DNA of 50,772 bases from Deltaproteobacteria bacterium (GCA_029262335.1 JAJCZQ010000008.1:1-50772), one strand, 5' to 3'. Positions 7,732 through 16,813 are shown, counted from the stretch's first letter. The notes: generated from the sequence alone by a model not told the origin. Numbers and translations: made by a program.

Positions 7732-8439
7732 TTGAAATTAAATATAAAAAAATACTTATATTCGATTTTAGTACTGTTCTTATTTTTGTCATTTTCATTC
7801 CTTGCTGCCTGCGACCAGAGAGAATCAGCGAGGCAGGTTAATCCTGATAATGCTCCCCCAACAAACCCCGATGGTGGCGGCCCGATTTCAACACCACCTG
7901 ATAGTCCTCTAAACCCAGGTGACGATACACCAGGTCCGGGAGGTTCACCCGGCGGAAGTGGCGGTGGTGGAGGTACGCCCGGTGATGACGACGATGATGA
8001 TGTAGTAACGGATGACCCTACACCTCCAATAGCAGGTACGGGAATTATCAGGGGCATGGTTCAGTCTTCCGGAGGAACTGACCTTAACGGAGTCCATGTA
8101 AGGGCAGTTAATGTGGATAATCCAAATTTGCAAATTTCTTCATTTTCCGGGATTGATTGTGATCTAGTATTATTAGACGGAGAATTTTGCATTCAGAATG
8201 TACCGGCCGGAACTTACAGGATTCTTATCGAAAGACTTGATGGCAGTCCTGCTGCTTTTCAAAATAACAGATATAGTCAGTATATTTCCAGTGAAATTAC
8301 CACGTTAGTATTCCCAGATGAGTACTGGAACGGTGCTAATGAATCGGATACTGATGATGTTATGGAAATTGAGACAATTGTGGTTACGGATGGCATGACA
8401 GTAATGGATATTAATTTTATTACTAACGATGGCTCCTAG
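7732..8439 (+). CDS. Lipoprotein with long Gly/Pro/Asp linker and carboxypeptidase-regulatory-like domain (copy 2)
   Basis: A 235-residue lipoprotein starting at TTG (as in copy 1) with CGGAGGA upstream. Lipobox LAAC gives Cys27. Between Cys27 and the folded domain is a linker of roughly 70 residues, rich in Pro, Gly and Asp and again including six consecutive Asp; copy 1 has only about 25 residues here. The folded domain (GIIRGMVQSSGGTDLNGVHV, then FCIQNVPAGTYRILIE and FPDEYWNGANESDTDD) matches copy 1 closely. The longer spacer would let the domain reach further from the membrane. Cotranscribed with the two upstream genes. Confidence 0.75.
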   Translation: MKLNIKKYLYSILVLFLFLSFSFLAACDQRESARQVNPDNAPPTNPDGGGPISTPPDSPLNPGDDTPGPGGSPGGSGGGGGTPGDDDDDDVVTDDPTPPIAGTGIIRGMVQSSGGTDLNGVHVRAVNVDNPNLQISSFSGIDCDLVLLDGEFCIQNVPAGTYRILIERLDGSPAAFQNNRYSQYISSEITTLVFPDEYWNGANESDTDDVMEIETIVVTDGMTVMDINFITNDGS

Positions 8440-8521
8440 TAAATATTAAAAATTTTATATTGAGGGTATGAAGTTTTATTTGGCTTAATTCAGAAAAAAC
8501 ATTTTAAACCCGCAATGAATG

Positions 8522-8608
8522 CGGAGGGAGTGGGATTCGAACCCACGAGACCCGTTAGAGCCCACTGGTTTTCGAGACCAGCGCCTTCATCCGCTCGGCC
8601 ATCCCTCC
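8522..8608 (-). tRNA. tRNA-Ser (anticodon CGA)
   Basis: Read on the minus strand this 87-base sequence starts GGAGGGATGGCCGAGCGG and ends with the matching acceptor strand TCCCTCC plus discriminator G. The anticodon arm CTGGT-CTCGAAA-ACCAG gives anticodon CGA (codon UCG). A long variable arm and a GGTTCGAATCC T-arm mark it as a class II serine tRNA. The CCA end is not encoded. Confidence 0.95.
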
Positions 8609-8612
8609 TGGA

Positions 8613-8648
8613 CTTCACTAAACTACCAAACCATTATTACTAAAGCAA
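8613..8648 (-). promoter_or_regulatory. Possible promoter for tRNA-Ser
   Basis: On the minus strand TTGCTT (8648-8643) is followed after 17 bases by TAGTTT (8625-8620), placing the start a few bases ahead of the tRNA at 8608. Both boxes are imperfect. Confidence 0.35.
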
Positions 8649-8695
8649 TAATCCTTTTATTTGGAATGAATATTTACCGTGTTAAGTTTTAGTCT

Positions 8696-11203
8696 GTGGA
8701 AATTACCCAGTTCAGCCCGGAAGTAATCCAAAAGTTACAAACAGAGATACATATAGCCTCAGGCAACGAAGTTTTCTTTGTCGGAGACCTTGATGACAAT
8801 CTTAATCTTTTTGGAGTGAGAGCACTTGCGAGGGGCAATGAATACTCAGTGCCCGCAATAATTGATTCTGCCTCGGCGGGGCAGGTAGTGCTGCACAATC
8901 ATCCTTCCGGCAATTTAACACCATCTGAGCAGGATATACACCTGGCTTCCATATTTGGAAATAACGGGGTCGGGTTCCTTATTATTAATAACAGCGTTTC
9001 AGAAATTTACTCTGTCGTGGAACCTTTTAAGAAAAAAGAATACAGCCCAATTGAAATTGGCGAGCTTGAAAAACTGCTAATGCCAAAAGGACCCGTTGCT
9101 AAAAAACTTGGAAAGAGTTTTGAACACAGAAAAGAGCAGATAAAAGTACTTAATGAGACTGCAAAGGCTTTTAACGATGACTCTATAGCACTTATAGAAG
9201 CCGGTACGGGGACGGGAAAGACTTTTTCCTACCTTATACCATCAATTAAGTGGGCAATTCAAAACAATGAGCGTGTTGTTATCTCCACAAATACCATAAA
9301 TCTCCAGGAACAGCTTATTGGCAAAGACATTCCCATGCTGGAACAATCCATTAATGAAGACTTTACTTATTCACTCGTAAAGGGAATGAGAAACTACCTG
9401 TGTTTGCTGAGGGCTGAAGCCGTGGATGACGGCCAGCAGGAGCTTATAGAAGATGATGAAACCGATGAGATAAAAAACATTATTGAATGGTCTAAAACAA
9501 CTACTGACGGCTCACTTTCGGACCTAAGTTTTAGTCCCAAACAAAATACGTGGGATAAGGTTTCGGCAGAAAGTGAAAGCTGTATAAGAAGTAAATGCCC
9601 CCATTATGCAGAATGTTTCTTTTTTAAAAAAAGGAGGGAAATATCTGCGGCGCAGCTTCTTATTGTAAATCATCACCTGTTTTTCTCTGACCTTGCAATA
9701 AAAGCAGCTACAAATGATACAGACTCGGGGATATTGCCCGGGTACAACAGGGTAATATTCGATGAAGCACATAACATTGTAGATGCAGCAACATCACATT
9801 TTAGCACATCAGTTGCTAAATTCGGCCTTACAAAAACTTTAAGAAGACTAAAAAGCAGGGGTAAGAAAGGAGAAATCAAAGGGCTAGTAAATTTTGCCGC
9901 AAGTACAGCTGTTAAAATTGAAAATAACGATAAAAATAATGATCTAAAAAATACACTTTTAAAAATTGAAGAGGTTGTATCTCCCAGGATTGATGATTTA
10001 GAAAGCAGTATAAATGAGTCTTTTGAACTTATTTTTGATATTGCAGTAGCAAATACAAAGGAAAATAAGAATGGCGGGAGTGATTTTAGTCTAAGAGTAC
10101 TTGAGCATGTACAAAAGAGCGAAGAATGGATGAAGGCTGAAGAAAGTTTTGAAAGCCTCAGGATAAAACTACTTAAAATTCAGGGCGAGATAAGATACTT
10201 GCTTGAAATTCTTACCCGGAACGAAGAAATGCCCAATATCACAAAACTGCTGATTGAGTTCAGGAGTGTGTACAGCAAGTTGGAATATTACATTGAAGCC
10301 ATAAGTTCTTTTTTCAAACAAAGAGATAATGAAAATGTTAAATGGGTAGAGGTAAGGGGTAGGCGCGGTATTGTCTTTATATCACTTGGAATATCACCAA
10401 TAGACGTATCCGGCCAGCTCAAGCAGAAATTATATGATAAAACAAAAACCGTTGTTATGACATCTGCAACACTTGCAGTTGAAGAAAGTTTTGAATTCCA
10501 GAAAACGCAGTTAGGCCTGGAAGGTAACAATAGATTAAAGGAACAAAGAGTACTTTCCCCCTTTAATTACAAGGATCAGGTGTTGCTTGGCATACCTGCC
10601 GATATACCTGAATACAGTTCGCGTGACTATATTAAAGCTGTTTCCGGCGTATTACAGGATGTAATAGAAAAATCAGGAGGCAGGGCACTAATACTGTTTA
10701 CCTCCTACCAGACACTTAACAATGTCACGAATATAATTAATGATAAATTACTTGATAAAGGCATAGAAGTACTCAAGCAGGGCACACTTCCCCGCGATAA
10801 GCTCCTTGATAAATTCAGGAACACTTCAAATACCGTATTAATGGCTACAGACAGTTTTTGGGAAGGGGTAGATATAATAGGTGATGCACTCAAGCTTGTT
10901 GTAATTATGAGACTTCCGTTCAGGGTGCCAACAGACCCCATAATTGAAGCAAGGTCCGATTATCTTGAAAAAAGGGAGATTAACTCATTCCTTAACTACT
11001 CTGTACCTATGGCCGTAATCAGATTTAAACAGGGGTTTGGGAGACTAATCCGCTCGAGGAATGACAGGGGCGCAGTACTTGTACTCGATAAGAGGATCGG
11101 TACAAAAAGCTATGGCAAATATTTTCTAAATTCACTTCCCGATTGCAGAAGAGTTTATGGGAAATATGAAGATATTAAAAATGAGCTAAATGAGTTTATT
11201 TAA
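8696..11203 (+). CDS. JAMM/RadC-like domain fused to DinG-type Fe-S DNA helicase
   Basis: An 835-residue protein starting at GTG. Residues about 15-115 form a RadC/JAB-like domain with the JAMM metal site H67-x-H69-P-S-G-x4-S77-x-x-D80 (HNHPSGNLTPSEQD). The remainder is an XPD/DinG superfamily 2 helicase: Walker A AGTGTGKT (169-176), four cysteines typical of the Fe-S domain (NYLC, then ESC-IRSKC-PHYAEC), Walker B FDEAH, SATL, and motif VI QGFGRLIRSRNDRG. DinG enzymes unwind 5'-3' on R-loops, forked DNA and stalled forks. The N-terminal JAMM domain could process a DNA-linked or protein substrate, or only bind. No exonuclease domain is present. The gene diverges from tRNA-Ser. Confidence 0.88.
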   Translation: MEITQFSPEVIQKLQTEIHIASGNEVFFVGDLDDNLNLFGVRALARGNEYSVPAIIDSASAGQVVLHNHPSGNLTPSEQDIHLASIFGNNGVGFLIINNSVSEIYSVVEPFKKKEYSPIEIGELEKLLMPKGPVAKKLGKSFEHRKEQIKVLNETAKAFNDDSIALIEAGTGTGKTFSYLIPSIKWAIQNNERVVISTNTINLQEQLIGKDIPMLEQSINEDFTYSLVKGMRNYLCLLRAEAVDDGQQELIEDDETDEIKNIIEWSKTTTDGSLSDLSFSPKQNTWDKVSAESESCIRSKCPHYAECFFFKKRREISAAQLLIVNHHLFFSDLAIKAATNDTDSGILPGYNRVIFDEAHNIVDAATSHFSTSVAKFGLTKTLRRLKSRGKKGEIKGLVNFAASTAVKIENNDKNNDLKNTLLKIEEVVSPRIDDLESSINESFELIFDIAVANTKENKNGGSDFSLRVLEHVQKSEEWMKAEESFESLRIKLLKIQGEIRYLLEILTRNEEMPNITKLLIEFRSVYSKLEYYIEAISSFFKQRDNENVKWVEVRGRRGIVFISLGISPIDVSGQLKQKLYDKTKTVVMTSATLAVEESFEFQKTQLGLEGNNRLKEQRVLSPFNYKDQVLLGIPADIPEYSSRDYIKAVSGVLQDVIEKSGGRALILFTSYQTLNNVTNIINDKLLDKGIEVLKQGTLPRDKLLDKFRNTSNTVLMATDSFWEGVDIIGDALKLVVIMRLPFRVPTDPIIEARSDYLEKREINSFLNYSVPMAVIRFKQGFGRLIRSRNDRGAVLVLDKRIGTKSYGKYFLNSLPDCRRVYGKYEDIKNELNEFI

Positions 11204-11260
11204 TTTATAAAATTCATATGTCTTGAATACAACGAAACCTAGGGTAAAATTTCTGCTACT

Positions 11261-12010
11261 ATGAGAACAATATTAATAATACTGGCGATTATATTGCTAT
11301 TTAGTCTAGGCATAAATGCATGGACAATTTCACAGCTCTCTACCGTAAAAAAGGGTATGAAGGACCAACAGCTGAAAGTTACTAAGCTCGCAGATGATGT
11401 CAAACAGCTCCAGACTGCAGGGCCTCGTAAACCTTCTAAGCCTGAAGCCCCAAAAGAGGTGCTGGTATCATTTGATGATGACTACATAAAAGGTGATCCA
11501 AAAGCACCTGTGACAATCGTGGAGTTTAGTGATTATCAGTGTCCTTACTGCAGAAAGTTTCATAATGAAATTCTTCCAAAGATTCAGGAAGAGTACATTT
11601 CAACGGGCAAAGTAAGATATATCTTCAGGGATTTTCCTCTAAGTTTTCATAAACTGGCCGTTCCCGCAGCAGTAGCTGCAAACTGTGCCGGTGAGCAGGG
11701 AAAATACTGGGAAATGAATGACTTCCTTTTTTCCAACCCAGGGAAACTGGATCCTGCAAAGATTATTCCGGAAGCAGAAAGCCTTGGGCTTGATAAGGCT
11801 AAATTTGAAGCCTGTGTAAATGATGACAGCAAAAAAGCTGAAGTAGATGCAGACTTTAATGCCGGGAGAAAATATGGCGTAAGAGGTACACCAAGCCTTT
11901 TTATTGGTAAAACAGGTGACGGTACCGAGATGAACGCTCTTTATCTAAGGGGACTAAGGCAGTTTGACTCCTTAAAACCAATTATTGATAAACAGTTGAA
12001 AGCCAACTAA
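11261..12010 (+). CDS. Membrane-anchored DsbA-like thioredoxin-fold protein
   Basis: A 249-residue protein with an N-terminal membrane anchor (residues 3-21), a short coiled-coil-like stretch (25-50), a Pro/Lys linker and a DsbA/Thioredoxin_4 domain beginning near residue 67. The redox motif is C94-P-Y-C97 in FSDYQCPYCRKFHNE, and the cis-proline loop is GVRGTPSLFI. The family acts outside the cytoplasm as disulfide oxidase, isomerase or reductase; BdbD-like proteins have the same anchored layout. Two further cysteines (AANCAG and EACVN) may form a structural disulfide. No partner DsbB/VKOR gene is in the window. It lies 57 bases after the helicase gene with no Shine-Dalgarno. Confidence 0.88.
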   Translation: MRTILIILAIILLFSLGINAWTISQLSTVKKGMKDQQLKVTKLADDVKQLQTAGPRKPSKPEAPKEVLVSFDDDYIKGDPKAPVTIVEFSDYQCPYCRKFHNEILPKIQEEYISTGKVRYIFRDFPLSFHKLAVPAAVAANCAGEQGKYWEMNDFLFSNPGKLDPAKIIPEAESLGLDKAKFEACVNDDSKKAEVDADFNAGRKYGVRGTPSLFIGKTGDGTEMNALYLRGLRQFDSLKPIIDKQLKAN

Positions 12011-12021
12011 ACTTTTAGTTT

Positions 12022-12381
12022 ATGGACGGTATTGATCGTTTACTTGATCGATTATCACACTCAAAGTTCAGAAGCAGTTTCAGACTAAAATCAAAAGAGT
12101 TAGATTATCTAAACCAAAGGGGCATGGATCTTATAATGGATCATGCCTCTGGTTTTATTGAGAGCCGTATTGTTTCGGCCAATCCCCCAAATGACGGTAA
12201 GCAGACGCCTTACCGCAATCATCCTGTATTTGTTGCCCAGCATGCGACAGCCACCTGCTGCAGGGGCTGTATAGAAAAATGGCATAAATTTGATAAAGGT
12301 TTTGAACTCGAAACCGAAGAAAAAGAACATATATTAAATGTTATAAGAAGATGGCTTGAACAACAGATTGCAAGTGAATAA
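12022..12381 (+). CDS. DUF4186 family protein
   Basis: A 119-residue protein matching my recollection of DUF4186: SHSKFRSSFRLK near the N-terminus, NDGKQTPYRNHPVFVAQHATATCCRGC in the middle (quoted in parts: NDGKQTPYRNHPVF and AQHATATCCRGC) and a helical end RRWLEQQI. The conserved His and the CCxxC cluster suggest a metal site, but no function is established. It starts 11 bases after the DsbA-like gene and may be cotranscribed; its start region overlaps a small inverted repeat (AACTAAA-CT-TTTAGTT). Confidence 0.8.
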   Translation: MDGIDRLLDRLSHSKFRSSFRLKSKELDYLNQRGMDLIMDHASGFIESRIVSANPPNDGKQTPYRNHPVFVAQHATATCCRGCIEKWHKFDKGFELETEEKEHILNVIRRWLEQQIASE

Positions 12382-12383
12382 TG

Positions 12384-12686
12384 CTATTTAATTTCCTGTT
12401 CGTTTGACACTTCATAAGTAGTTACATCTCCTTCACCTACTATAAGGTCAGATATATTGTTAACAAATTCCCCAAAGTAGTGTTTCTCAAAATGTTCTTC
12501 GAGATCCGCCTGGCTTTTCCATTTCTCGTAGAATGTAAATAGTGCGGGATTATAAGGGTTTTGAAGTAGTTCATAATGTATGCACCCGTCTTCACTCCTT
12601 GAAGGTTCGAGCATTCCTTCTGAAAGGTTAATAAACTCTTCTATATAATTTGGTTTTAATTCAAACTTGGCAATAAGTATCAGCAT
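12384..12686 (-). CDS. Antibiotic biosynthesis monooxygenase (ABM) domain protein
   Basis: A 100-residue single-domain dimeric alpha+beta barrel protein. The pattern [18 protein letters not shown], then [16 protein letters not shown] and [15 protein letters not shown] is characteristic of the YgiN/ABM family, whose members are quinol monooxygenases or similar cofactor-free oxygenases, and sometimes stress proteins of unknown substrate. A GGGAG Shine-Dalgarno precedes the ATG. It is convergent with the DUF4186 gene (2-base gap) and divergent from the AGCS transporter, with which it may share a promoter region of about 80 bases. Confidence 0.8.
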   Translation of the reverse strand: MLILIAKFELKPNYIEEFINLSEGMLEPSRSEDGCIHYELLQNPYNPALFTFYEKWKSQADLEEHFEKHYFGEFVNNISDLIVGEGDVTTYEVSNEQEIK

Positions 12687-12769
12687 CAGAATCTCCCTAT
12701 AATTATTTACTCTTAAATTTATTTGGATTTTCTGATATTGTATACGGATTAAGTTTTAAATCCATAGAC

Positions 12770-14113
12770 ATGCAAGAGCAAATCTTACATACCTTTAACC
12801 TTATAAGCGGATATATCTGGGGTATACCGTTAATTGTACTTCTGCTTGGTACCGGCATATACCTGACTTTTATATTAAGGGGTTTGCAGTTTACCGCTCT
12901 AATCCCTGCACTGTACCTCGCACTTATTAAAAGAAATGACCCAAAGGAAACAGAAGGAGACATTTCTCATTTTCAGGCACTAATGACAGCACTTGCTGCC
13001 ACCGTGGGTGTGGGAAATATTGCAGGCGTTGCAACAGCCATAGCTGTTGGCGGGCCTGGGGCAATATTCTGGATGTGGGTTACAGGCCTTGTGGGTATGG
13101 CTACCAAGTATTCTGAGGCGGTTCTTGCGGTTAAATACCGAAAAAGGGATGCAAACGGAGAAATGATCGGCGGGCCAATGCACTATATCTCTGATGGCCT
13201 TGGACTTAAAAGGCTGGGTGTATTCTTTGCCATAGCCGCTGCAATCGCAGCTTTTGGCATTGGAAACATGGTACAGTCCAACTCAGTTGCAGCAGCCCTT
13301 ACGGATGCTTTTGGCATTTCTACCTGGGTCACGGGTATTGTGATTTGTTTAGCATCCGGACTTGTAATAATCGGCGGTATTAAAAGTATTGCAAAGGTTA
13401 CATCAACTGTTGTCCCATTTATGATAGTTTTTTATATTCTGGGGGCTTTATATATTATTATCCAGAATATTGGAATAGTCCCTGAAACATTTAAATTAAT
13501 TTTTTATCATGCTTTTAACCCGGTAGCTGCTACGGGTGGTTTTCTTGGTGCAACAATCTCACAGTCAATAAGAATGGGCGTTGCTAGGGGCATTTTTTCA
13601 AATGAATCCGGACTTGGAAGCTCTCCAATTGCAGCAGCCGCAGCCAAGACCTCAAATCCTGTAAGGCAGGCACTTGTATCTATGACACAGACTTTTATAG
13701 ATACAATAGTGGTTTGTACATTTACAGGAATTGTTATTATCTCTACCGGAGCATGGAATAGCGGGCAGACAGGTGCAGCCCTGACTGGACTTGCATTTGA
13801 AAAACATATACCTTTTGGTGCCGAACTGCTTGCAATAAGCCTCGCTTTTTTTGCTTTTTCCACAATTCTCGGCTGGTCTTATTATGGTGAAAAAGCCGTG
13901 CAGTACCTTCTTAAAGAAAAAGCCATATTACCTTACAGGGCATTGTTCACGGTATTTATATTTATAGGTGCTGTTGCAAAACTCGAGCTTGTCTGGACTT
14001 TTGCCGACATAATGAACGGGCTTATGGCGTTTCCAAACCTCGTAGGTCTGATCGGTTTATCAAATGTAGTGCTGCTTGAGACAAAAAAATACTTAAAATC
14101 CGAAATAAATTAA
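12770..14113 (+). CDS. Alanine/glycine:cation symporter (AGCS) family protein
   Basis: A 447-residue polytopic inner-membrane protein with about ten hydrophobic segments. Family features are clear: [24 protein letters not shown] in the first third (read as [12 protein letters not shown] and [10 protein letters not shown]), [12 protein letters not shown], and the late [22 protein letters not shown] loop ([12 protein letters not shown]). AGCS transporters import alanine or glycine with sodium. Length is typical. There is no Shine-Dalgarno. The downstream gap to the sulfite reductase is 160 bases. Confidence 0.92.
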   Translation: MQEQILHTFNLISGYIWGIPLIVLLLGTGIYLTFILRGLQFTALIPALYLALIKRNDPKETEGDISHFQALMTALAATVGVGNIAGVATAIAVGGPGAIFWMWVTGLVGMATKYSEAVLAVKYRKRDANGEMIGGPMHYISDGLGLKRLGVFFAIAAAIAAFGIGNMVQSNSVAAALTDAFGISTWVTGIVICLASGLVIIGGIKSIAKVTSTVVPFMIVFYILGALYIIIQNIGIVPETFKLIFYHAFNPVAATGGFLGATISQSIRMGVARGIFSNESGLGSSPIAAAAAKTSNPVRQALVSMTQTFIDTIVVCTFTGIVIISTGAWNSGQTGAALTGLAFEKHIPFGAELLAISLAFFAFSTILGWSYYGEKAVQYLLKEKAILPYRALFTVFIFIGAVAKLELVWTFADIMNGLMAFPNLVGLIGLSNVVLLETKKYLKSEIN

Positions 14114-14273
14114 TAATAACTGCTTGAAATTACACCCTTTTTTGCTGTAATATATTAACGAAGGGTTCAAGCGGGTTGGTATTATTTGCATATAGTAACT
14201 TAATTACAGAACTTAAGAATCTTTAATAATTAAAATTAATCGTAATAGCTATATTATATAGAGGTGTTTAACA

Positions 14274-16424
14274 ATGGCCGATGGTTTAGATGGCGAAAAA
14301 ACTATTGAAGAAATAAATGAAAATCTTCCCGAACTTGTAAGGGATGAATTAGACCTGTTTGAAAAAGATGTAAAAAAATTCAGGTCCGGACAGACCGGAG
14401 ATATTAAATTTCAAAAAATAAGGCTTCAGCTCGGCGTATATGCACAGAGGCAGGACGGCGTGCAGATGCAGAGGATTAAGATCCCCTACGGAGGAATAAA
14501 CTCCACTCAGCTCAGAAGGCTTTCTGATGTGGCAGATAAATATGGAAGCGGATTTTTCCACCTTACTACACGACAGGACGTGCAGCTTTATTTTCTAAAA
14601 CTTGAGGAAGTCCCCGACATGATGAGGGAGCTTGCCGATGTAGGCATTACGACAAGGGAAGCATGCGGAAATACAGTAAGGAATGTGACAGCTTCACCAA
14701 TTACAGGTGCCTCACCAACCGAAACATTTGATGTTACGCCTTATGCCGAAGCATTAAAGAACTTTTTACTTAGAAATCCTATCTGCCAGAATATGGGCAG
14801 AAAATTTAAAATCTGTTTTGAGAGCAACCAAGACATTGACAATGCCGGTATCATGATCCATGACCTTGGATTCAGGGCAAGAATAAAAGATAATCAAAAA
14901 GGTTTTCAGCTCTATGTTGGCGGCGGGCTCGGAGCTTCACCTTCACTTGGACAGCTCTGGAGCGAATTTATTCCCGTTGAAGAGATGATACCGCTTTCCA
15001 CTGCCATAGTAAGAATTTTTGACAGGCATGGTGAAAGAAAAGTAAGAATGAAAGCCCGTATGAAGTTCCTAATCAGGAAACTTGGTATGGACAAATTCAG
15101 AGAACTTGTTGAAGCAGAAAGGGCCAATCTTGATGTAGATCCTTCGTGGAACGATTTTCTTAAAAACATTCCGGACCATGAGACTGCTCCTGACAAAGAA
15201 TTTAATATTAAACCTGCACCTGAAGGTACAGATACTGACCCGGATTTTATAGACTGGGAGGAAAGTAATGTCAGCCCGGCAGGGGAAAAAGGCTACAACA
15301 TAGTAAATGTAAGGGTAAGACTTGGTGATGTGCCGTCTGACACAGGAAGGGCTTTGGCAAATATTATAGATGATATGGCCGATGGCTCACTTCGCGTAAC
15401 AATACAGCAGAACTTTGTTGTCAGGTGGGTCCCCGATAATGCACTTGCTTCCTTTTATGCGGAACTTAAAAAAATAGAACTTGCAGACGGCGGTGCTAAC
15501 AGTTTTAGAGACATTACGGCCTGCCCGGGAGCGGACACATGCCGCCTGGGTATTACATCTGCTAAAGGTCTTGCAACAAGGCTTACCGAGCAGATGAAAA
15601 ACGGGCTTGGTAAATACAGCGAGACCGCAAAAGAACTCAGAATCAAGATTTCAGGATGCCCCAATTCATGTGCACAGCATGCTTCATCCAATATAGGGTT
15701 TCAGGGTGCATCGATTACCAAAGACGGAAGGTCTGTCCCTGCTGAAATGCTTTTTGTCGGCGGAGGCCTTTACGGCGATGATTCACGGCTTGCAAAACCA
15801 ATTGGTAAAGTCCCTACAAGGAACGCACCAAAAGTAGTGGCAAGGCTTCTTGAAATATATGAAAATGAAAAACAGGGCGATGAGCATTTTGACCTTGTAA
15901 TGGAAAGGCTTGGTGCAAAGGCCATAAAAGAAGAACTAAAACAGTTTAACGAAATACCAGCATTTGAAGATGACCCAAATTTTTATAAGGACTGGGGGCA
16001 TGAATCAGAAGAGTTTGGACTTCAGCAGGGTGTTAAGGGAGAATGTGCCGGGGCAACCGTTGAGGAAAAAATTCCGACATTTGCTGATGCTGAAAAACGC
16101 CTCGAGCAGGCACAGGCACTTTTTGTTCACGGAGAGCATGAAGCAAGTATAAACGAATCATTTCTGGCTTGTTCAGACAGTGCACATGTACCGCTTTATA
16201 CAAAGCTTGTTGACCCGTTTACCCCTGAACAGACACTGTGGGAGTTTGAAAACCTTGTCGTAAGGACAGGCGAGACAGATGAGAAATGGCTGAACATCCA
16301 TGATGATTTTATTAAAATCAGGAATGCGGCCCCTACTGCAGAAGGGGCAATAATATTTCTTGAAACTGCAAAAGAATTTCATGCAGCATGTCAGAAAGTT
16401 CAAAAAGATTTAACAGAGAGTTAA
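14274..16424 (+). CDS. Ferredoxin-type sulfite/nitrite reductase with C-terminal helical extension
   Basis: A 716-residue siroheme/[4Fe-4S] reductase of the NirA/Sir family that carries out six-electron reduction of sulfite to sulfide (or nitrite to ammonia). Two ferrodoxin-like and two siroheme-binding repeats are present; cluster cysteines are C417-x5-C423 (CPGADTC) and C462-x3-C466 (CPNSC). Standard enzymes end near residue 560-600; here about 110 extra residues follow (from EKIPTFADAEKRLEQ), predicted helical and resembling HEPN-type extensions I recall in some Bacteroidetes homologues. SD-like GAGGTG upstream; terminator at 16476-16520. Which substrate is used cannot be decided from sequence; no cysteine-biosynthesis neighbours are present. 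Confidence 0.88.
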   Translation: MADGLDGEKTIEEINENLPELVRDELDLFEKDVKKFRSGQTGDIKFQKIRLQLGVYAQRQDGVQMQRIKIPYGGINSTQLRRLSDVADKYGSGFFHLTTRQDVQLYFLKLEEVPDMMRELADVGITTREACGNTVRNVTASPITGASPTETFDVTPYAEALKNFLLRNPICQNMGRKFKICFESNQDIDNAGIMIHDLGFRARIKDNQKGFQLYVGGGLGASPSLGQLWSEFIPVEEMIPLSTAIVRIFDRHGERKVRMKARMKFLIRKLGMDKFRELVEAERANLDVDPSWNDFLKNIPDHETAPDKEFNIKPAPEGTDTDPDFIDWEESNVSPAGEKGYNIVNVRVRLGDVPSDTGRALANIIDDMADGSLRVTIQQNFVVRWVPDNALASFYAELKKIELADGGANSFRDITACPGADTCRLGITSAKGLATRLTEQMKNGLGKYSETAKELRIKISGCPNSCAQHASSNIGFQGASITKDGRSVPAEMLFVGGGLYGDDSRLAKPIGKVPTRNAPKVVARLLEIYENEKQGDEHFDLVMERLGAKAIKEELKQFNEIPAFEDDPNFYKDWGHESEEFGLQQGVKGECAGATVEEKIPTFADAEKRLEQAQALFVHGEHEASINESFLACSDSAHVPLYTKLVDPFTPEQTLWEFENLVVRTGETDEKWLNIHDDFIKIRNAAPTAEGAIIFLETAKEFHAACQKVQKDLTES

Positions 16425-16475
16425 CTTAGAATAAAAAAATAAAAGTTATTTATAAATTTGGTTGTTGCTAATCGT

Positions 16476-16520
16476 AGCTGGCAGGTGGAACACAGATCCT
16501 TCCCTTGTCAGCTTTTTTTT
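16476..16520 (+). terminator. Rho-independent terminator of the siroheme reductase gene
   Basis: AGCTGGCA (16476-16483) pairs with TGTCAGCT (16506-16513) with one G-U pair and runs directly into eight T. The loop is long (about 22 bases) but has inner GG/CC pairing. The stop codon of the opposing DUF2007 gene lies inside it. Confidence 0.65.
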
Positions 16521-16813
16521 GTGAAAAAATCGTAAACATAGCTGATTAGGTTTTCAAGGGGTGTGGGTTCTTCTTCCTTTTCGGGTGGTTCAAACTCGTC
16601 TTCATTTACTAATTCCGAGAGTAGTGCTTTTGCTTCTTCATATAGTTCTTCGTGTACATATATCGGCTTGCTGTTAAAACTGCCCATTGCTACGCCCATA
16701 TAGAGGGAACCGAAGAATTCGTTTTTTACATAATAGGGGAGTTCGGCCGAGTCTAGTATGCTTTTAATAATTGCTAACTCCGATTCATCTTTTGGTATGT
16801 AAAGTTTTCTCAT
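16508..16813 (-). CDS. DUF2007-domain protein
   Basis: A 101-residue protein. Residues 1-70 (MRKLYIPKDESELAIIKSIL then LPYYVKNEFFGS and KPIYVHEELYEEAKALLSEL) match the DUF2007 'putative signal transducing protein' fold, a small ferredoxin-like domain of unknown function. The tail is acidic and ends with a hydrophobic helix. Its ATG overlaps the stop of the methyltransferase gene (TAATG arrangement), so it is translationally coupled as the last gene of the polyketide operon. Whether it takes part in that pathway is unknown. Confidence 0.75.
   Translation of the reverse strand: MRKLYIPKDESELAIIKSILDSAELPYYVKNEFFGSLYMGVAMGSFNSKPIYVHEELYEEAKALLSELVNEDEFEPPEKEEEPTPLENLISYVYDFFTKKS

Larger units (their letters stand above)
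4436..8439 (+). repeat. Tandem duplication of a three-gene cassette
   Basis: Two consecutive units (4436-6300 and 6448-8439) carry the same three genes in the same order, with similar lengths (185/231/190 and 183/231/235 residues) and similar spacing. Both retain complete reading frames and both third genes use a TTG start. Divergence at the protein level is substantial, so the duplication is not recent. Confidence 0.85.

Noticed and set aside
8505-8526. Hairpin CCGCA/TGCGG as terminator of tRNA-Ser
   Set aside because: Its stem uses the last bases of the tRNA itself and the following T-run is weak; it may only be chance pairing.
8522-8608. tRNA-Ser as an integration site for an island
   Set aside because: No integrase, no repeat of the tRNA 3' end and no change of gene style on either side was seen.
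12002-12026. Inverted repeat AACTAAA-CT-TTTAGTT as a terminator
   Set aside because: Loop of two bases, no T-run after it, and the next gene starts inside it.
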